From positions 1-64,000 of the forward strand of contig ONEJ01000085.1 in NCBI GenBank assembly GCA_900316805.1: a DNA stretch of 64,000 nucleotides. The letters run 5' to 3'. Below the pieces are notes generated by a model. The model worked only from the letters and a program-made list of their open reading frames with translations, was not told the origin of the DNA and did not search any database. Every line of letters starts with the position of its first letter. Position 1 is the stretch's first letter. The position numbers and the translations under genes are program-made. The stretch is from an uncultured Lachnospiraceae bacterium (GTDB lineage Bacteria > Bacillota > Clostridia > Lachnospirales > Lachnospiraceae). Below, piece by piece: positions 26,906 through 35,838 of the stretch.

Positions 26906-27886
26906 ATGGGTGACGTATTATCTCAAAATGAGATAGACAGTTTGCTTGCTGCGCTCAGCACAGGCGAACTTGATGTAGATGACATAAAAGATAAAAATGA
27001 ACAACAGGTGAAGAATTATGATTTCGCCCGCCCTTCCAAGTTTTCCAAGGAGCATTTGAGAACTCTCGAGATTATTTTTGAACACTATGGAAGACTGCTT
27101 TCCACGAACCTTCCGGTTTATCTTCGGAAAAATGTGCAGGTGGAGGTCATGAATTCGGAAGCGGTTACCTATTCCGAGTTTTCCAATGCATTGTCGAATC
27201 CTGTACTTCTTGGTATTGTGAATTTTGCACCTCTTCAGGGCAATATCATTATAGAGATGGCCTCCAATCTGGGATACACCATTGTAGACCGGATGCTGGG
27301 AGGAAGAGGGGACCCTATGGATAAGATCCGGGAGTTTTCGGAGATTGAACTTCTGATTATTGAGCGGATCATGATTGTCTGTGTCAACCTTCTGAAAGAA
27401 CCATGGGAAAATGTTGTGGATATCCATCCGCGGTTGGAACGCACTGAGACCAATTCCCAATACGCGCAGATCATTTCGCCCAGTGAGATGATCGCAATCG
27501 TAACCATCAATCTGAAGATTGGGGATGTGGAGGGACTGATGAACATCTGCCTTCCGTTCCTTACGCTGGAAGATGTGATTGATAAACTGAATACCAAGTA
27601 CTGGTATTCCAATATGCAAGAGCAGGACGACAGGGACTATACGGAGGCCATTGAGTCTCTGATCCAGAGGGCTAAGCTTCCGGTGAAGGCGGTGCTTGGC
27701 AACAGCCGGATCTCCGTCAGTGATTTTGCAACGCTGCAGCGGGGGGATATCATCCGTCTGGACCGCAAGGTGGATGATGAACTGGATGTCTATGTTGGAA
27801 ATATACGTAAATTTACAGCGTTGCCTGGATCTTCAGGTGACAATTATGCGGTCAGGATTACTTCGGTGATCAGAGAGGAGCAATAA
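26906..27886 (+). CDS. fliM: flagellar motor switch protein FliM
   Basis: C-ring component that binds phosphorylated CheY and sets rotation direction. 326 residues. The N-terminal CheY-binding peptide LSQNEIDSLLAAL (residues 5-17) is intact, then the CheC-like middle domain (about 45-230) and a C-terminal FliN-like domain (VLGNSRISVSDFATLQRGDIIRL). GGTGAAGG before ATG. It forms the C ring with FliG and FliY encoded in this cluster. Confidence 0.97.
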   Translation: MGDVLSQNEIDSLLAALSTGELDVDDIKDKNEQQVKNYDFARPSKFSKEHLRTLEIIFEHYGRLLSTNLPVYLRKNVQVEVMNSEAVTYSEFSNALSNPVLLGIVNFAPLQGNIIIEMASNLGYTIVDRMLGGRGDPMDKIREFSEIELLIIERIMIVCVNLLKEPWENVVDIHPRLERTETNSQYAQIISPSEMIAIVTINLKIGDVEGLMNICLPFLTLEDVIDKLNTKYWYSNMQEQDDRDYTEAIESLIQRAKLPVKAVLGNSRISVSDFATLQRGDIIRLDRKVDDELDVYVGNIRKFTALPGSSGDNYAVRITSVIREEQ

Positions 27887-27890
27887 TAGT

Positions 27891-29045
27891 ATGGATGGAG
27901 TATTATCGCAGGAGGAAATCAATGCTCTGCTGAACGATCCGGGCATGGGAAGTACGGCAGTGGAAGATAATGAGCTTTCCGAAGCGGAGAAGGATGCAAT
28001 CGGGGAGATTGCCAATATCAGTATGGGGACAGCTGCAACAACGCTTTTTTCGCTGGTAAACCGCAGAGTTGAAATCTCTACCCCGGTGGTATCCTATGCG
28101 ACTTGGGATGATATTGTAACCCAGTATGAGAAGCCCTGTGTCTTTATCCGGATCGCCTATACGGTGGGATTGGATGGAAGCAATATCCTTGTATTAAGAG
28201 AGAATGACGTTAAAATCATCACAGATCTTATGATGGGTGGTGACGGAACCAATACAGACGGGGAGTTAGGAGAACTTCACTTAAGTGCCATCAGTGAGGC
28301 CATGAACCAGATGATGGGATCCTCCGCCACATCCCTTTCCTCTATGCTGAACCGTAAGATCGATATCAGCCCGCCAAAATCAGATCTGGTGGATCTGGCA
28401 GATAATGTGGATGAAACGCAGATTGATGCATTCCTTGGCGGACGTTTTGTGAAGATTTCCTTTCGTATGGAGATTGGGGATCTGGTGGACAGTGAGATTA
28501 TGCAGCTGTATCCGATCTCTTTTGCCAAGGATATGTGTGTCGGTGTGACGCAGACGATGGAAATGGATTCGCAAAGTGTTAAGGAGGAGGCTCCACCGGT
28601 TCAGCCGTCCCCGGCGTCGGCACCGCAGATGAGCCAGGCGGTGATGGAGCAACCACAGATGGGGCAGCCGATGATGAGTCAGCCACAGATAAGTCAGCCG
28701 ATGATGAGTCAGCCACAGATGAGTCAGCCGGTGAACGTCCAGCCGGCACAGTTTACCGCATTTTCCAGTGGTAATGCAGGGGGCTATCAGCCGGAAAATA
28801 TTGATCTGATCATGGATGTGCCTCTGGAAGTGACGGTGGAACTGGGGCGTACCACAAAGTCTATTTCGGATATTCTGGACTTTGGTCCGGGAAAGATCAT
28901 TGAGCTGAACCGTATTGCCGGAGAGCCTATTGATGTGCTTGTCAACGGCAAGTATGTGGCCAAGGGTGAGGTTGTTGTCATCGAGGAGAGCTTCGGTGTG
29001 AGAATTACAGAGATTGTCAATGCGACAAAGAAGGAACAGCAGTAG
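27891..29045 (+). CDS. fliY: flagellar motor switch phosphatase FliY
   Basis: C-ring protein of Bacillota that fuses a CheC-like phosphatase to a FliN domain and dephosphorylates CheY-P. 384 residues. N-terminal CheY-binding peptide LSQEEINALLND; two CheC active-site helices with the E-x-x-N pairs EIAN (in GEIANISMGTAATTL) and EAMN (in SEAMNQMMGSS), both intact; a Gln/Met/Pro-rich linker made of short repeats (about 256-280); then a FliN/SpoA domain (MDVPLEVTVELGRT ... GEVVVIEESFGVRI). FliO follows after 8 bases; the cheY gene that often lies here in relatives is missing. Confidence 0.95.
   Translation: MDGVLSQEEINALLNDPGMGSTAVEDNELSEAEKDAIGEIANISMGTAATTLFSLVNRRVEISTPVVSYATWDDIVTQYEKPCVFIRIAYTVGLDGSNILVLRENDVKIITDLMMGGDGTNTDGELGELHLSAISEAMNQMMGSSATSLSSMLNRKIDISPPKSDLVDLADNVDETQIDAFLGGRFVKISFRMEIGDLVDSEIMQLYPISFAKDMCVGVTQTMEMDSQSVKEEAPPVQPSPASAPQMSQAVMEQPQMGQPMMSQPQISQPMMSQPQMSQPVNVQPAQFTAFSSGNAGGYQPENIDLIMDVPLEVTVELGRTTKSISDILDFGPGKIIELNRIAGEPIDVLVNGKYVAKGEVVVIEESFGVRITEIVNATKKEQQ
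28656..28730 (+). repeat. 15-bp tandem repeats in fliY linker
   Basis: Five consecutive 15-base units alternating CAGATGAGTCAGCCG-like and ATGATGAGTCAGCCA-like encode (Q/M)MSQP repeats in the linker between the phosphatase and FliN domains. A likely site of length variation. Confidence 0.8.
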
Positions 29046-29053
29046 GCGCAGCT

Positions 29054-29428
29054 ATGAATATATTATTGTCAGGTGCTTTGGAAAGCTTTTTGCAGCTGGT
29101 GGGAGCTTTACTTATTTTCGCCTTTGTTCTTGTTCTGGTTTACCTTGTTACCAGATGGATGGGGGCAATCCAAAAAGGGCAGAGCTATAACAAAAATTTA
29201 CATATTGTGGAGACCATCGGTGTCGGGAACAACAAGATGATCAGTATTGTTGAAGCAGGAACGCAGTATCTGGTGGTGGCCATTGGAAAAGATGAGATTC
29301 ATCTTCTGGCGAAGCTTTCAAGGGAGGAACTTAAGGATTTTTCCTTTGAAGAAGAAAAAAGTCCACAGGAAAGCTTTTCGGAGGTTATAAAAAAGCTTAA
29401 GGAAAAGTTACCAAAGAAGCAGGATTAG
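29054..29428 (+). CDS. fliO: flagellar biosynthetic protein FliO (FliZ)
   Basis: Helps assemble the FliP ring of the export gate. 124 residues: a single N-terminal transmembrane helix (about 11-33), then a small cytoplasmic domain with QKGQSYNKNLHIVETIGVGNNKMISIVEAGTQYLVVAIGKDE, the recognisable FliO/YlaN-like core, and a charged tail. Position directly before fliP is diagnostic. The start ATG lies 12 bases after the fliY stop with a weak Shine-Dalgarno. Confidence 0.88.
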   Translation: MNILLSGALESFLQLVGALLIFAFVLVLVYLVTRWMGAIQKGQSYNKNLHIVETIGVGNNKMISIVEAGTQYLVVAIGKDEIHLLAKLSREELKDFSFEEEKSPQESFSEVIKKLKEKLPKKQD

Positions 29429-29429
29429 T

Positions 29430-30284
29430 ATGAACAGAATGAAGAGGATATACTGCAGGGCAAGTTTTATTTTTGCCTGTGTGGTTTTAATTACAACAAT
29501 ATTATGTATGTCAGCTCCGGCAGAAACCTATGGTGCTTCCATGGATCCGGACAGTATTACAGATCTGACACCGACGAGTACGGAAACTGCAGACTATAAC
29601 GACAATACCAATGGTCTGTCCATTACCTACAACAATGATAGTGGTTCCATATCCACGCCGGTGAAGATGCTTCTGGTACTGACAGTGCTTTCGCTGGCAC
29701 CGGCAATCCTGATCATGCTGACCTCTTTTACGAGAATTATCATTGTTCTTCATTTTGTCCGAACGGCAATCGGAACACAGACGGCGCCACCAAACCAGAT
29801 TTTGATTGGCTTGGCGCTGTTTTTGACGTTTTTTATTATGTGGCCCACCTTCCAGCAGATCAACAAGGATGCCATTCAGCCTTTGGATAAGGGAGAGATT
29901 ACCCAGGAGGAGTTCGTGAAGGCGGCAGAGAAGCCCATCCGGGAGTTTATGATAAAGGATGCGAAGGTGCAGCTGCGGGATGTGGATCTGTTTGTCCAGA
30001 TCTCCGGGGAAACCTACACGGACCGGGAGGAACTGACGGATGTGCCCTTTACCACACTGGTTCCCGCCTTTATCTTAAGCGAATTGCGTAAGGCTTTCAT
30101 CATGGGCTTTTTGATCTATATTCCGTTTATTGTCATTGATATGGTAGTTTCCTCTGTGCTCATGTCCATGGGTATGATGATGCTGCCACCTACGACAATC
30201 TCCCTGCCCTTTAAGATTTTGCTGTTTATTCTGGCGGACGGATGGAATCTGGTAATAGGTTCCCTTGTCAAAACCTTTTATTAG
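29430..30284 (+). CDS. fliP: flagellar biosynthetic protein FliP
   Basis: Core of the export gate (FliP5-FliQ4-FliR1). 284 residues. A cleavable signal peptide at the N-terminus (about 1-35), then four membrane segments. Family motifs: LTSFTRIIIVLHFVRTAIGTQ (about 95-115), APPNQILIGLALFLTFFIM, and VPAFILSELRKAFIMGFLIYIPF plus the C-terminal DGWNLVIGSL. Starts one base after the fliO stop. Confidence 0.97.
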   Translation: MNRMKRIYCRASFIFACVVLITTILCMSAPAETYGASMDPDSITDLTPTSTETADYNDNTNGLSITYNNDSGSISTPVKMLLVLTVLSLAPAILIMLTSFTRIIIVLHFVRTAIGTQTAPPNQILIGLALFLTFFIMWPTFQQINKDAIQPLDKGEITQEEFVKAAEKPIREFMIKDAKVQLRDVDLFVQISGETYTDREELTDVPFTTLVPAFILSELRKAFIMGFLIYIPFIVIDMVVSSVLMSMGMMMLPPTTISLPFKILLFILADGWNLVIGSLVKTFY

Positions 30285-30295
30285 GAGGTGTTTTC

Positions 30296-30574
30296 ATGAT
30301 TACACAGGAGGCAGTACTGGATATTGCAAGAGATGCGATTTATACCATCATCATTACATCGGCACCCCTCTTGATCGTGTCTCTGGTCATCGGACTGATT
30401 GTCAGTATCTTTCAGACGGTAACCTCTATTCAGGAGCAGACACTGACCTTTGTGCCGAAGATTCTTGGTGTTTTTGTGACTTTGTTAATCTGTGGCTCCT
30501 GGATGATGAACGAGCTGATCGGGTTTATTGATAGGCTCTGGTCAGGTTTTAGCTATTATCTGAGTCTGGGATAA
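30296..30574 (+). CDS. fliQ: flagellar biosynthetic protein FliQ
   Basis: Export gate subunit. 92 residues with two membrane helices (about 17-40 and 57-76) and the motif FQTVTSIQEQTLTFVPKI between them, near invariant in FliQ. I chose ATG 30296 because AGGAGGT lies 6 bases before it and the protein then begins ITQEAVLDIARDAI; the open frame reaches further upstream into fliP. Confidence 0.96.
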   Translation: MITQEAVLDIARDAIYTIIITSAPLLIVSLVIGLIVSIFQTVTSIQEQTLTFVPKILGVFVTLLICGSWMMNELIGFIDRLWSGFSYYLSLG

Positions 30575-30577
30575 CTT

Positions 30578-31357
30578 ATGTTAAATTATACATTTACATT
30601 AGATAACTTTGAATACTTTTTATTGATACTGGTTCGTATTTCCTGCTTCGTTTTTTTGGCTCCCTTTCTGGGGCAGCGGGGAATTCCCAATCAGGTAAAA
30701 ATCGGACTTTCGGCGCTTCTTTCCCTGCTTTTGTACAATGTGGTGGAGAGGCCCGAGCTTTCCTATGCCAGTGTAGTCGGGTATGCTGTGGTGGTGGTGA
30801 AGGAGGCAATGACCGGGCTTTTGATCGGGCTTTCTGCCAGCATCTGCAATTCCATCGTACTGTTTGCCGGTAACATCATCGATATGGATATCGGTCTGTC
30901 TATGGCTACGGAGTTTAATGCCGACATGGGGACAGAGACCACCCTGACGGGTAATCTATACTATTATCTGGTTTTGCTGCTTCTGGTCTGTTCCAACCTG
31001 CATGCCTACCTGATTCGGGCAATCGCTGATTCTTTTACCGTCATACCCATTGCCCATCAGAAGTTTGCCTGGGATCATCTGTTAAATTCTATGACAAGGT
31101 ATGTGGGAGATTTATTTATCATTGGTTTTCGCATATTCCTGCCGTTTTTTGCCTGTATCATGATCCTTAACTGTGTGTTGGGGGTGATGGCAAAGGTGGC
31201 ACCGCAGATGAATATGTTTTCTGTGGGTATGCAACTTAAGGTCATGGTTGGATTTGTTGTTCTTTTGTTTACTGTTTATTTTCTGCCTAATATTGCAGAT
31301 TTTATTTTTACTGAGATTAAGACAATGGTGAGGCTCATTGGAGAAGGTATGTACTGA
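30578..31357 (+). CDS. fliR: flagellar biosynthetic protein FliR
   Basis: Export gate subunit that completes the FliPQR channel. 259 residues, strongly hydrophobic with about six membrane segments; LILVRISCFVFLAPFLGQRG at the N-terminus and GLSMATEFNADMGTETTLTGN in the middle fit the family. It overlaps the start assigned to flhB by about 20 bases. No fliR-flhB fusion is present, unlike in some clostridia. Confidence 0.94.
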   Translation: MLNYTFTLDNFEYFLLILVRISCFVFLAPFLGQRGIPNQVKIGLSALLSLLLYNVVERPELSYASVVGYAVVVVKEAMTGLLIGLSASICNSIVLFAGNIIDMDIGLSMATEFNADMGTETTLTGNLYYYLVLLLLVCSNLHAYLIRAIADSFTVIPIAHQKFAWDHLLNSMTRYVGDLFIIGFRIFLPFFACIMILNCVLGVMAKVAPQMNMFSVGMQLKVMVGFVVLLFTVYFLPNIADFIFTEIKTMVRLIGEGMY

Positions 31358-32486
31358 GGAATATCTGAATAGAGGCGTGCTGGCCTACAACCTTCAGTGG
31401 TTTGCGAAGGATGGCGAGGGAGGCGAGAAGACAGAACCGGCAACCCAGAAGAAATTAACGGATGCCAGGAAAGAGGGAAAGGTTGCAAGAAGCAAAGAAT
31501 TAAGCGCAGCCTTTGCTCTGATCGTTCTGTTTTTGTGTCTGAAGATTTTTGTCTCCTATGTGGGGCAGAAGTTCTTAGGAATATTTCAAATGATTTACGG
31601 AAACATGTCCGATTTTGTGAAAATAAACGAGGGCAGTCTGTCGACAGCGGCAGTTTCCGCCCTGATCTATCAGGTGGTCATTCAGATGCTTTTGACCATG
31701 CTGCCGTTTCTGCTGTTTGGCTTTGCGGTGGCTTTTCTGGTCAGTATTGTTCAGGTGGGGTGGACCGTCTCGGCCAAGCCCATGAAGCCGGAATTATCCA
31801 AGTTTAATCCCATCAATGGTTTTAAGCGGATGTTTTCCAAGGATTCTGTCTTTGAGCTGGTAAAATCCATCATTAAGGTGGCCATCATTATTTACATTGC
31901 CTATACGGCTATCCGGGATAATGAGAGCAAGCTGTTTGTGCTTTATGATATTTCTTTAAAGCAGGCGGTAGGTCTTGTGGGAAACCTTGTGCTTGACGTG
32001 GGCCTTAAGATCAGCCTGGTGTATCTGGTTATCGGAATTGCAGATTTTGCATATCAGAAATTCAAATTCAAGGACGATATGAAGATGACCAAGCAGGAGG
32101 TTAAGGACGAATACAAGAACACGGAGGGAGATCCGCAGATTAAGGGGCGTCAGCGCCGGAAAATGCAGGAGGTATCCCAGAAGCGTATGATGCAGGATGT
32201 GCCGAAGGCAGATGTGGTTATCACAAACCCGACCCATTATGCCGTAGCCGTCCAATATGATGCCGAAACCAGTCCGGCCCCCATTGTCATTGCCAAGGGT
32301 GCGGATTATGTTGCCCAGAAGATCAAGGAGGTCGCAAAGGACAACCATATCGAAATCGTGGAGAATAAGCCGCTGGCTCGAATGCTCTATGCCAACGTAG
32401 ACATCGGTGCCCAGATTCCACCGGAACTTTATCAGGCAGTAGCAGAGGTTCTGGTTCTGGTTTACAAGGCTCAGAATAAGGCATAG
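31338..32486 (+). CDS. flhB: flagellar biosynthetic protein FlhB
   Basis: Substrate-specificity switch of the export apparatus. 382 residues with the TTG start; GEKTEPATQKKLTDARKEGK near the N-terminus, four membrane helices (about 55-75, 110-140, 165-185, 215-235), and the autocleavage site NPTH at about 297-300 (VVITNPTHYAVAV), followed by the C-terminal domain ending near LYQAVAEVLVLVYK. TTG 31338 has GGTGAGG 4 bases upstream and overlaps fliR; GTG 31377 is an alternative that would shorten it by 13 residues, so the exact start is uncertain. Interacts with FliK encoded upstream. Confidence 0.93.
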   Translation: MEKVCTEEYLNRGVLAYNLQWFAKDGEGGEKTEPATQKKLTDARKEGKVARSKELSAAFALIVLFLCLKIFVSYVGQKFLGIFQMIYGNMSDFVKINEGSLSTAAVSALIYQVVIQMLLTMLPFLLFGFAVAFLVSIVQVGWTVSAKPMKPELSKFNPINGFKRMFSKDSVFELVKSIIKVAIIIYIAYTAIRDNESKLFVLYDISLKQAVGLVGNLVLDVGLKISLVYLVIGIADFAYQKFKFKDDMKMTKQEVKDEYKNTEGDPQIKGRQRRKMQEVSQKRMMQDVPKADVVITNPTHYAVAVQYDAETSPAPIVIAKGADYVAQKIKEVAKDNHIEIVENKPLARMLYANVDIGAQIPPELYQAVAEVLVLVYKAQNKA

Positions 32487-32523
32487 AAATACTTGATCGA
32501 ATCCAGAAAGGAGGTAGTACAGC

Positions 32524-34560
32524 ATGCTGAAAAAAGCGGATATCGGCGTAGGATTATATTTGCTCTTCGCCATTGTATTTTTCATCGTTCCGATTCCATC
32601 CATTCTTTTGGACGTCATGCTGGCACTGAACCTCTCCATTGCACTGATCATATTGTTCAATGTGCTGTTTGTACAGGAAGTACTGGATATGTCCTTCTTC
32701 CCGACCCTGCTTTTGTTTACAACGATTTTTCGAATTTCCTTAAATGTATCCTCTACCCGTCTGATCCTTCTGACAGGAGATCCGGGAAATGTGGTAAGAA
32801 CCTTCGGAAGCTTCGTAGGTGGCGGGGATATGGTGGTAGGAACCATCGTATTTATTGTGCTGGTGTTGATCCAGTTTATTGTTATTAACAAAGGTTCCGA
32901 GCGTGTATCTGAGGTAACAGCACGATTCACATTGGACGCAATGCCCGGTAAACAGATGGCCATTGATGCGGACTTAAACACCGGAGCCATTAACGATGAG
33001 GAGGCAAAGCAACGCCGGGAAAAGATCCAGAAGGAATCCTCCTTCTTCGGCGCCATGGATGGTGCTACAAAGTATGTGAAGGGAGATGCCACGGCAGGTC
33101 TGATCATTACCTTCATTAACCTGATCGGTGGAACCATTATGGGAGTCATGAACCAGGGACTTGCTTTCGGGGATGCCATCAGGCAGTTTGGACTTCTGAC
33201 TATCGGTGACGGTCTGGTTTCCCAGATCCCGTCCCTTCTGATTTCCCTTGCTACCGGTATCCTGATTACCAAGGGCTCCAATGAGGCAGACTTCTCCGGG
33301 ATTCTGGTCAAGCAGCTCTTTGGAATCCCGAAGGTGCTCTACATTGTAGGAATAGTGATCATTTTCCTCGGCATTGCCACTCCCTTAAACCCGGTGCTTT
33401 TTGTGGCGTTGGGTGTGGCCTTTCTCATTGCGGGAAGGAGTATCAGCAAAGATATCGGGGAGGAATCCATCGAGGAGGAGGTTCAGCAGGCGGAGACGGA
33501 GGCAGAAGAGATCCGAAAGCCCGAGAATGTGGTCTCCCTGCTGCAGGTAGATCCCATCGAGCTGGAGTTTGGATATGGTATCATTCCCCTTGCAGATGTG
33601 AATCAGGGAGGTGACCTTCTGGATCGTGTGGTGATGATACGAAGACAGATTGCCTTGGAACTGGGAACCGTGGTTCCCATTATCCGATTACGGGACAACA
33701 TCCAGCTGAATCCGAATCAGTATATCATTAAGATCAAGGGCGTGCAGATCACGGAGGGAGAGATTCTCTTTGACCACTATATGGCCATGAATCCGGGCTA
33801 TGTGGAGGAGGAGATTACCGGTATTCCTACCTTTGAGCCCTCTTTCCATCTGCCGGCCATCTGGATTACGGAGGCACAGCGAGAGCGGGCAGAAAGTCTG
33901 GGTTATACGGTTGTGGATGCACCGTCCATTATTGCAACCCACCTGACGGAGGTGATCCGCAGCCATATTGCTGAGCTTCTTACCAGACAGGATGTACAGA
34001 ACCTTGTAAATAATCTGAAGGAATCCAATCCTGTGCTGGTGGATGAGCTGACGCCGAAGCTTCTGGGGCTGGGTGAAATCCAGAAGGTACTGCAGAACCT
34101 GCTGCAGGAAGGCATCTCCATCCGGGATCTTCTCACTATCTGCGAGTCGCTGGCAGATCATGCCCAGACCACAAGAGATACAGATGTGTTGACGGAGTAT
34201 GTAAGGCAGAGCTTAAAGCCTGCCATCTCCGGCAAGTATTTCCCGGCCAATGAAATCACATCGGTCATTACGCTGGACCCCAAGGTGGAACAGGAGATCA
34301 TGTCCTCGGTAAAGCAGACGGAGCAGGGAGCGTATCTGACCCTGGATCCTGAGAAGACAAGGGCAATCATGGATTCTGTGGGAACAGAGACCGAGAAGTT
34401 AGAAAGCCTAGGCAAGAACCCCATCATCGTTACATCCCCCATTGTGCGGATGTATTTTAAAAAACTGACAGAGGACTATTTCAAGGATTTGATTGTGGTA
34501 TCCTACAATGAGGTGGAATCGGATGTGGAACTGCAGTCGGTAGGGATGGTGACAGCATAA
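32524..34560 (+). CDS. flhA: flagellar biosynthesis protein FlhA
   Basis: Large export-gate protein that forms the nonameric ring receiving chaperone-substrate complexes. 678 residues. Eight membrane helices in the first 310 residues with the conserved FHIPEP-type loop (RFTLDAMPGKQMAIDADLN at about 137-155, GSERVSEVTARF), then the cytoplasmic domain with DPIELEFGYGIIPLAD and TEVIRSHIAELLTRQDVQNL. Strong AAAGGAGG ribosome-binding site. flhF starts immediately after the stop. Confidence 0.97.
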   Translation: MLKKADIGVGLYLLFAIVFFIVPIPSILLDVMLALNLSIALIILFNVLFVQEVLDMSFFPTLLLFTTIFRISLNVSSTRLILLTGDPGNVVRTFGSFVGGGDMVVGTIVFIVLVLIQFIVINKGSERVSEVTARFTLDAMPGKQMAIDADLNTGAINDEEAKQRREKIQKESSFFGAMDGATKYVKGDATAGLIITFINLIGGTIMGVMNQGLAFGDAIRQFGLLTIGDGLVSQIPSLLISLATGILITKGSNEADFSGILVKQLFGIPKVLYIVGIVIIFLGIATPLNPVLFVALGVAFLIAGRSISKDIGEESIEEEVQQAETEAEEIRKPENVVSLLQVDPIELEFGYGIIPLADVNQGGDLLDRVVMIRRQIALELGTVVPIIRLRDNIQLNPNQYIIKIKGVQITEGEILFDHYMAMNPGYVEEEITGIPTFEPSFHLPAIWITEAQRERAESLGYTVVDAPSIIATHLTEVIRSHIAELLTRQDVQNLVNNLKESNPVLVDELTPKLLGLGEIQKVLQNLLQEGISIRDLLTICESLADHAQTTRDTDVLTEYVRQSLKPAISGKYFPANEITSVITLDPKVEQEIMSSVKQTEQGAYLTLDPEKTRAIMDSVGTETEKLESLGKNPIIVTSPIVRMYFKKLTEDYFKDLIVVSYNEVESDVELQSVGMVTA

Positions 34561-35838
34561 ATGACAATCAATAAATTTCAGGGAAAAACAAAGGAAGAGG
34601 CTATTGAGAAGGCGCGCAGTGAATTCGGCTCCGGGGCAGTGATCATGAATGTAAAGGAAGTCAAGCCCAAGGGTCTGTTCCGTGCTTTCAAAAGCTCCAC
34701 TTATGAGGTGACGGCTGCCATGGAGGAGCGGGAGTCTTTCGCTTCGCAGCTTCACAATATGCCCAAAAATACCGAAAAAGGCCATGGAGCCATCAATCTG
34801 GCAGCAGATGAAAAAATCGAAATTCCCAGACAGGAGAAGAAGCCGGCTCCCGCACCTTTGGTTCCTGCAGGAACCAAAAGGAATCATGTCCCGGCTGAGG
34901 AGAGTGAAAGCAAGCTGGAGCAGAGGCTGGAGGATCTGTCTGACCGGCTGGAGAAAACGCTGGGAGCAGCTCCGAAGGAGGATAGGAAAGAGAATAGGAA
35001 AGAGAATAGGAAGGAGAAGGTCCTTCAGGAACCTTCCTCAGAGGAGTTGAATTTTGTCCGGATTCTCTATAATACCCTTGTCAAAAACGAAGTGAATGAG
35101 AAATATGTCAATCAGATTCTGGATGAAATCGAAAAATTTATGCGGCGGGGAAGCAGTGTGGATACGATTCTCTCCAACGTCTACCAGAAGCTGATCCTTC
35201 GGTTTGGTCAGCCCAGAACCATTGATCTTTCCGGGGAAAAGCCGAATGTGGTATTTTTCATTGGTCCCACGGGAGTTGGAAAGACTACAACCATTGCCAA
35301 AATTGCTTCCAAGTACAAGGTGGAATATGAGAGAAAGGTTGCTTTTATCACGGCGGACACCTACCGGATTGCGGCAACGGAGCAGCTGGCGGTATATGCC
35401 AATATTCTGGATGCACCCATGGAAATTGTGTATTCCCCTGAGGATTTAAATGCTGCCATAGCAAAATTTGAGGATTATGATCTGGTGTTTGTGGATACTG
35501 CCGGATTTTCCCATAAAAATGAGTCCCAGAGAGGGGATATCAAGAATCTTCTGGAAGGGGGGGACTCCAAATACCGGAGGGAAACCTATCTGGTGCTGTC
35601 TGCCACCACCAAATACAGGGATCTTTTGGAAATTGTGGATATATACCACGAGATTGCAGATTACAAGCTGATATTTACCAAACTGGATGAGACCACTGCA
35701 TATGGAAACCTGCTGAATGTGAAGCTGTATTCCGGCGCAGATCTGTCCTATGCCACCAACGGGCAGAATGTACCCGATGACATTGAGGTTTTTGATACGC
35801 AAAAGATTGTAAAGCAGTTACTAGGAGGCAATTCTTAA
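34561..35838 (+). CDS. flhF: flagellar biosynthesis GTPase FlhF
   Basis: SRP-like GTPase that sets flagellum position and number with FlhG. 425 residues. N-terminal B domain (about 1-100), a variable charged linker that contains an Arg-Lys-Glu-Asn repeat, then the NG domain with GPTGVGKTTTIAKIA at about 235-249, ADTYRIAATEQL, DTAGFSHKNESQ (the usual Arg after DTAG is Phe) and FTKLDETTAYGN. Follows flhA with no gap; ends one base inside flhG. The insertion linker is longer than in B. subtilis FlhF. Confidence 0.95.
   Translation: MTINKFQGKTKEEAIEKARSEFGSGAVIMNVKEVKPKGLFRAFKSSTYEVTAAMEERESFASQLHNMPKNTEKGHGAINLAADEKIEIPRQEKKPAPAPLVPAGTKRNHVPAEESESKLEQRLEDLSDRLEKTLGAAPKEDRKENRKENRKEKVLQEPSSEELNFVRILYNTLVKNEVNEKYVNQILDEIEKFMRRGSSVDTILSNVYQKLILRFGQPRTIDLSGEKPNVVFFIGPTGVGKTTTIAKIASKYKVEYERKVAFITADTYRIAATEQLAVYANILDAPMEIVYSPEDLNAAIAKFEDYDLVFVDTAGFSHKNESQRGDIKNLLEGGDSKYRRETYLVLSATTKYRDLLEIVDIYHEIADYKLIFTKLDETTAYGNLLNVKLYSGADLSYATNGQNVPDDIEVFDTQKIVKQLLGGNS
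34981..35016 (+). repeat. 12-bp tandem repeat in flhF linker
   Basis: Three copies of a 12-base unit (GATAGGAAAGAG, AATAGGAAAGAG, AATAGGAAGGAG) encode an RKEN repeat in the charged linker between the FlhF B and NG domains. Confidence 0.8.

Noticed and set aside
31956..33311. 451-residue minus-strand frame opposite flhB/flhA
   Set aside because: Antisense shadow across two clear flagellar genes.
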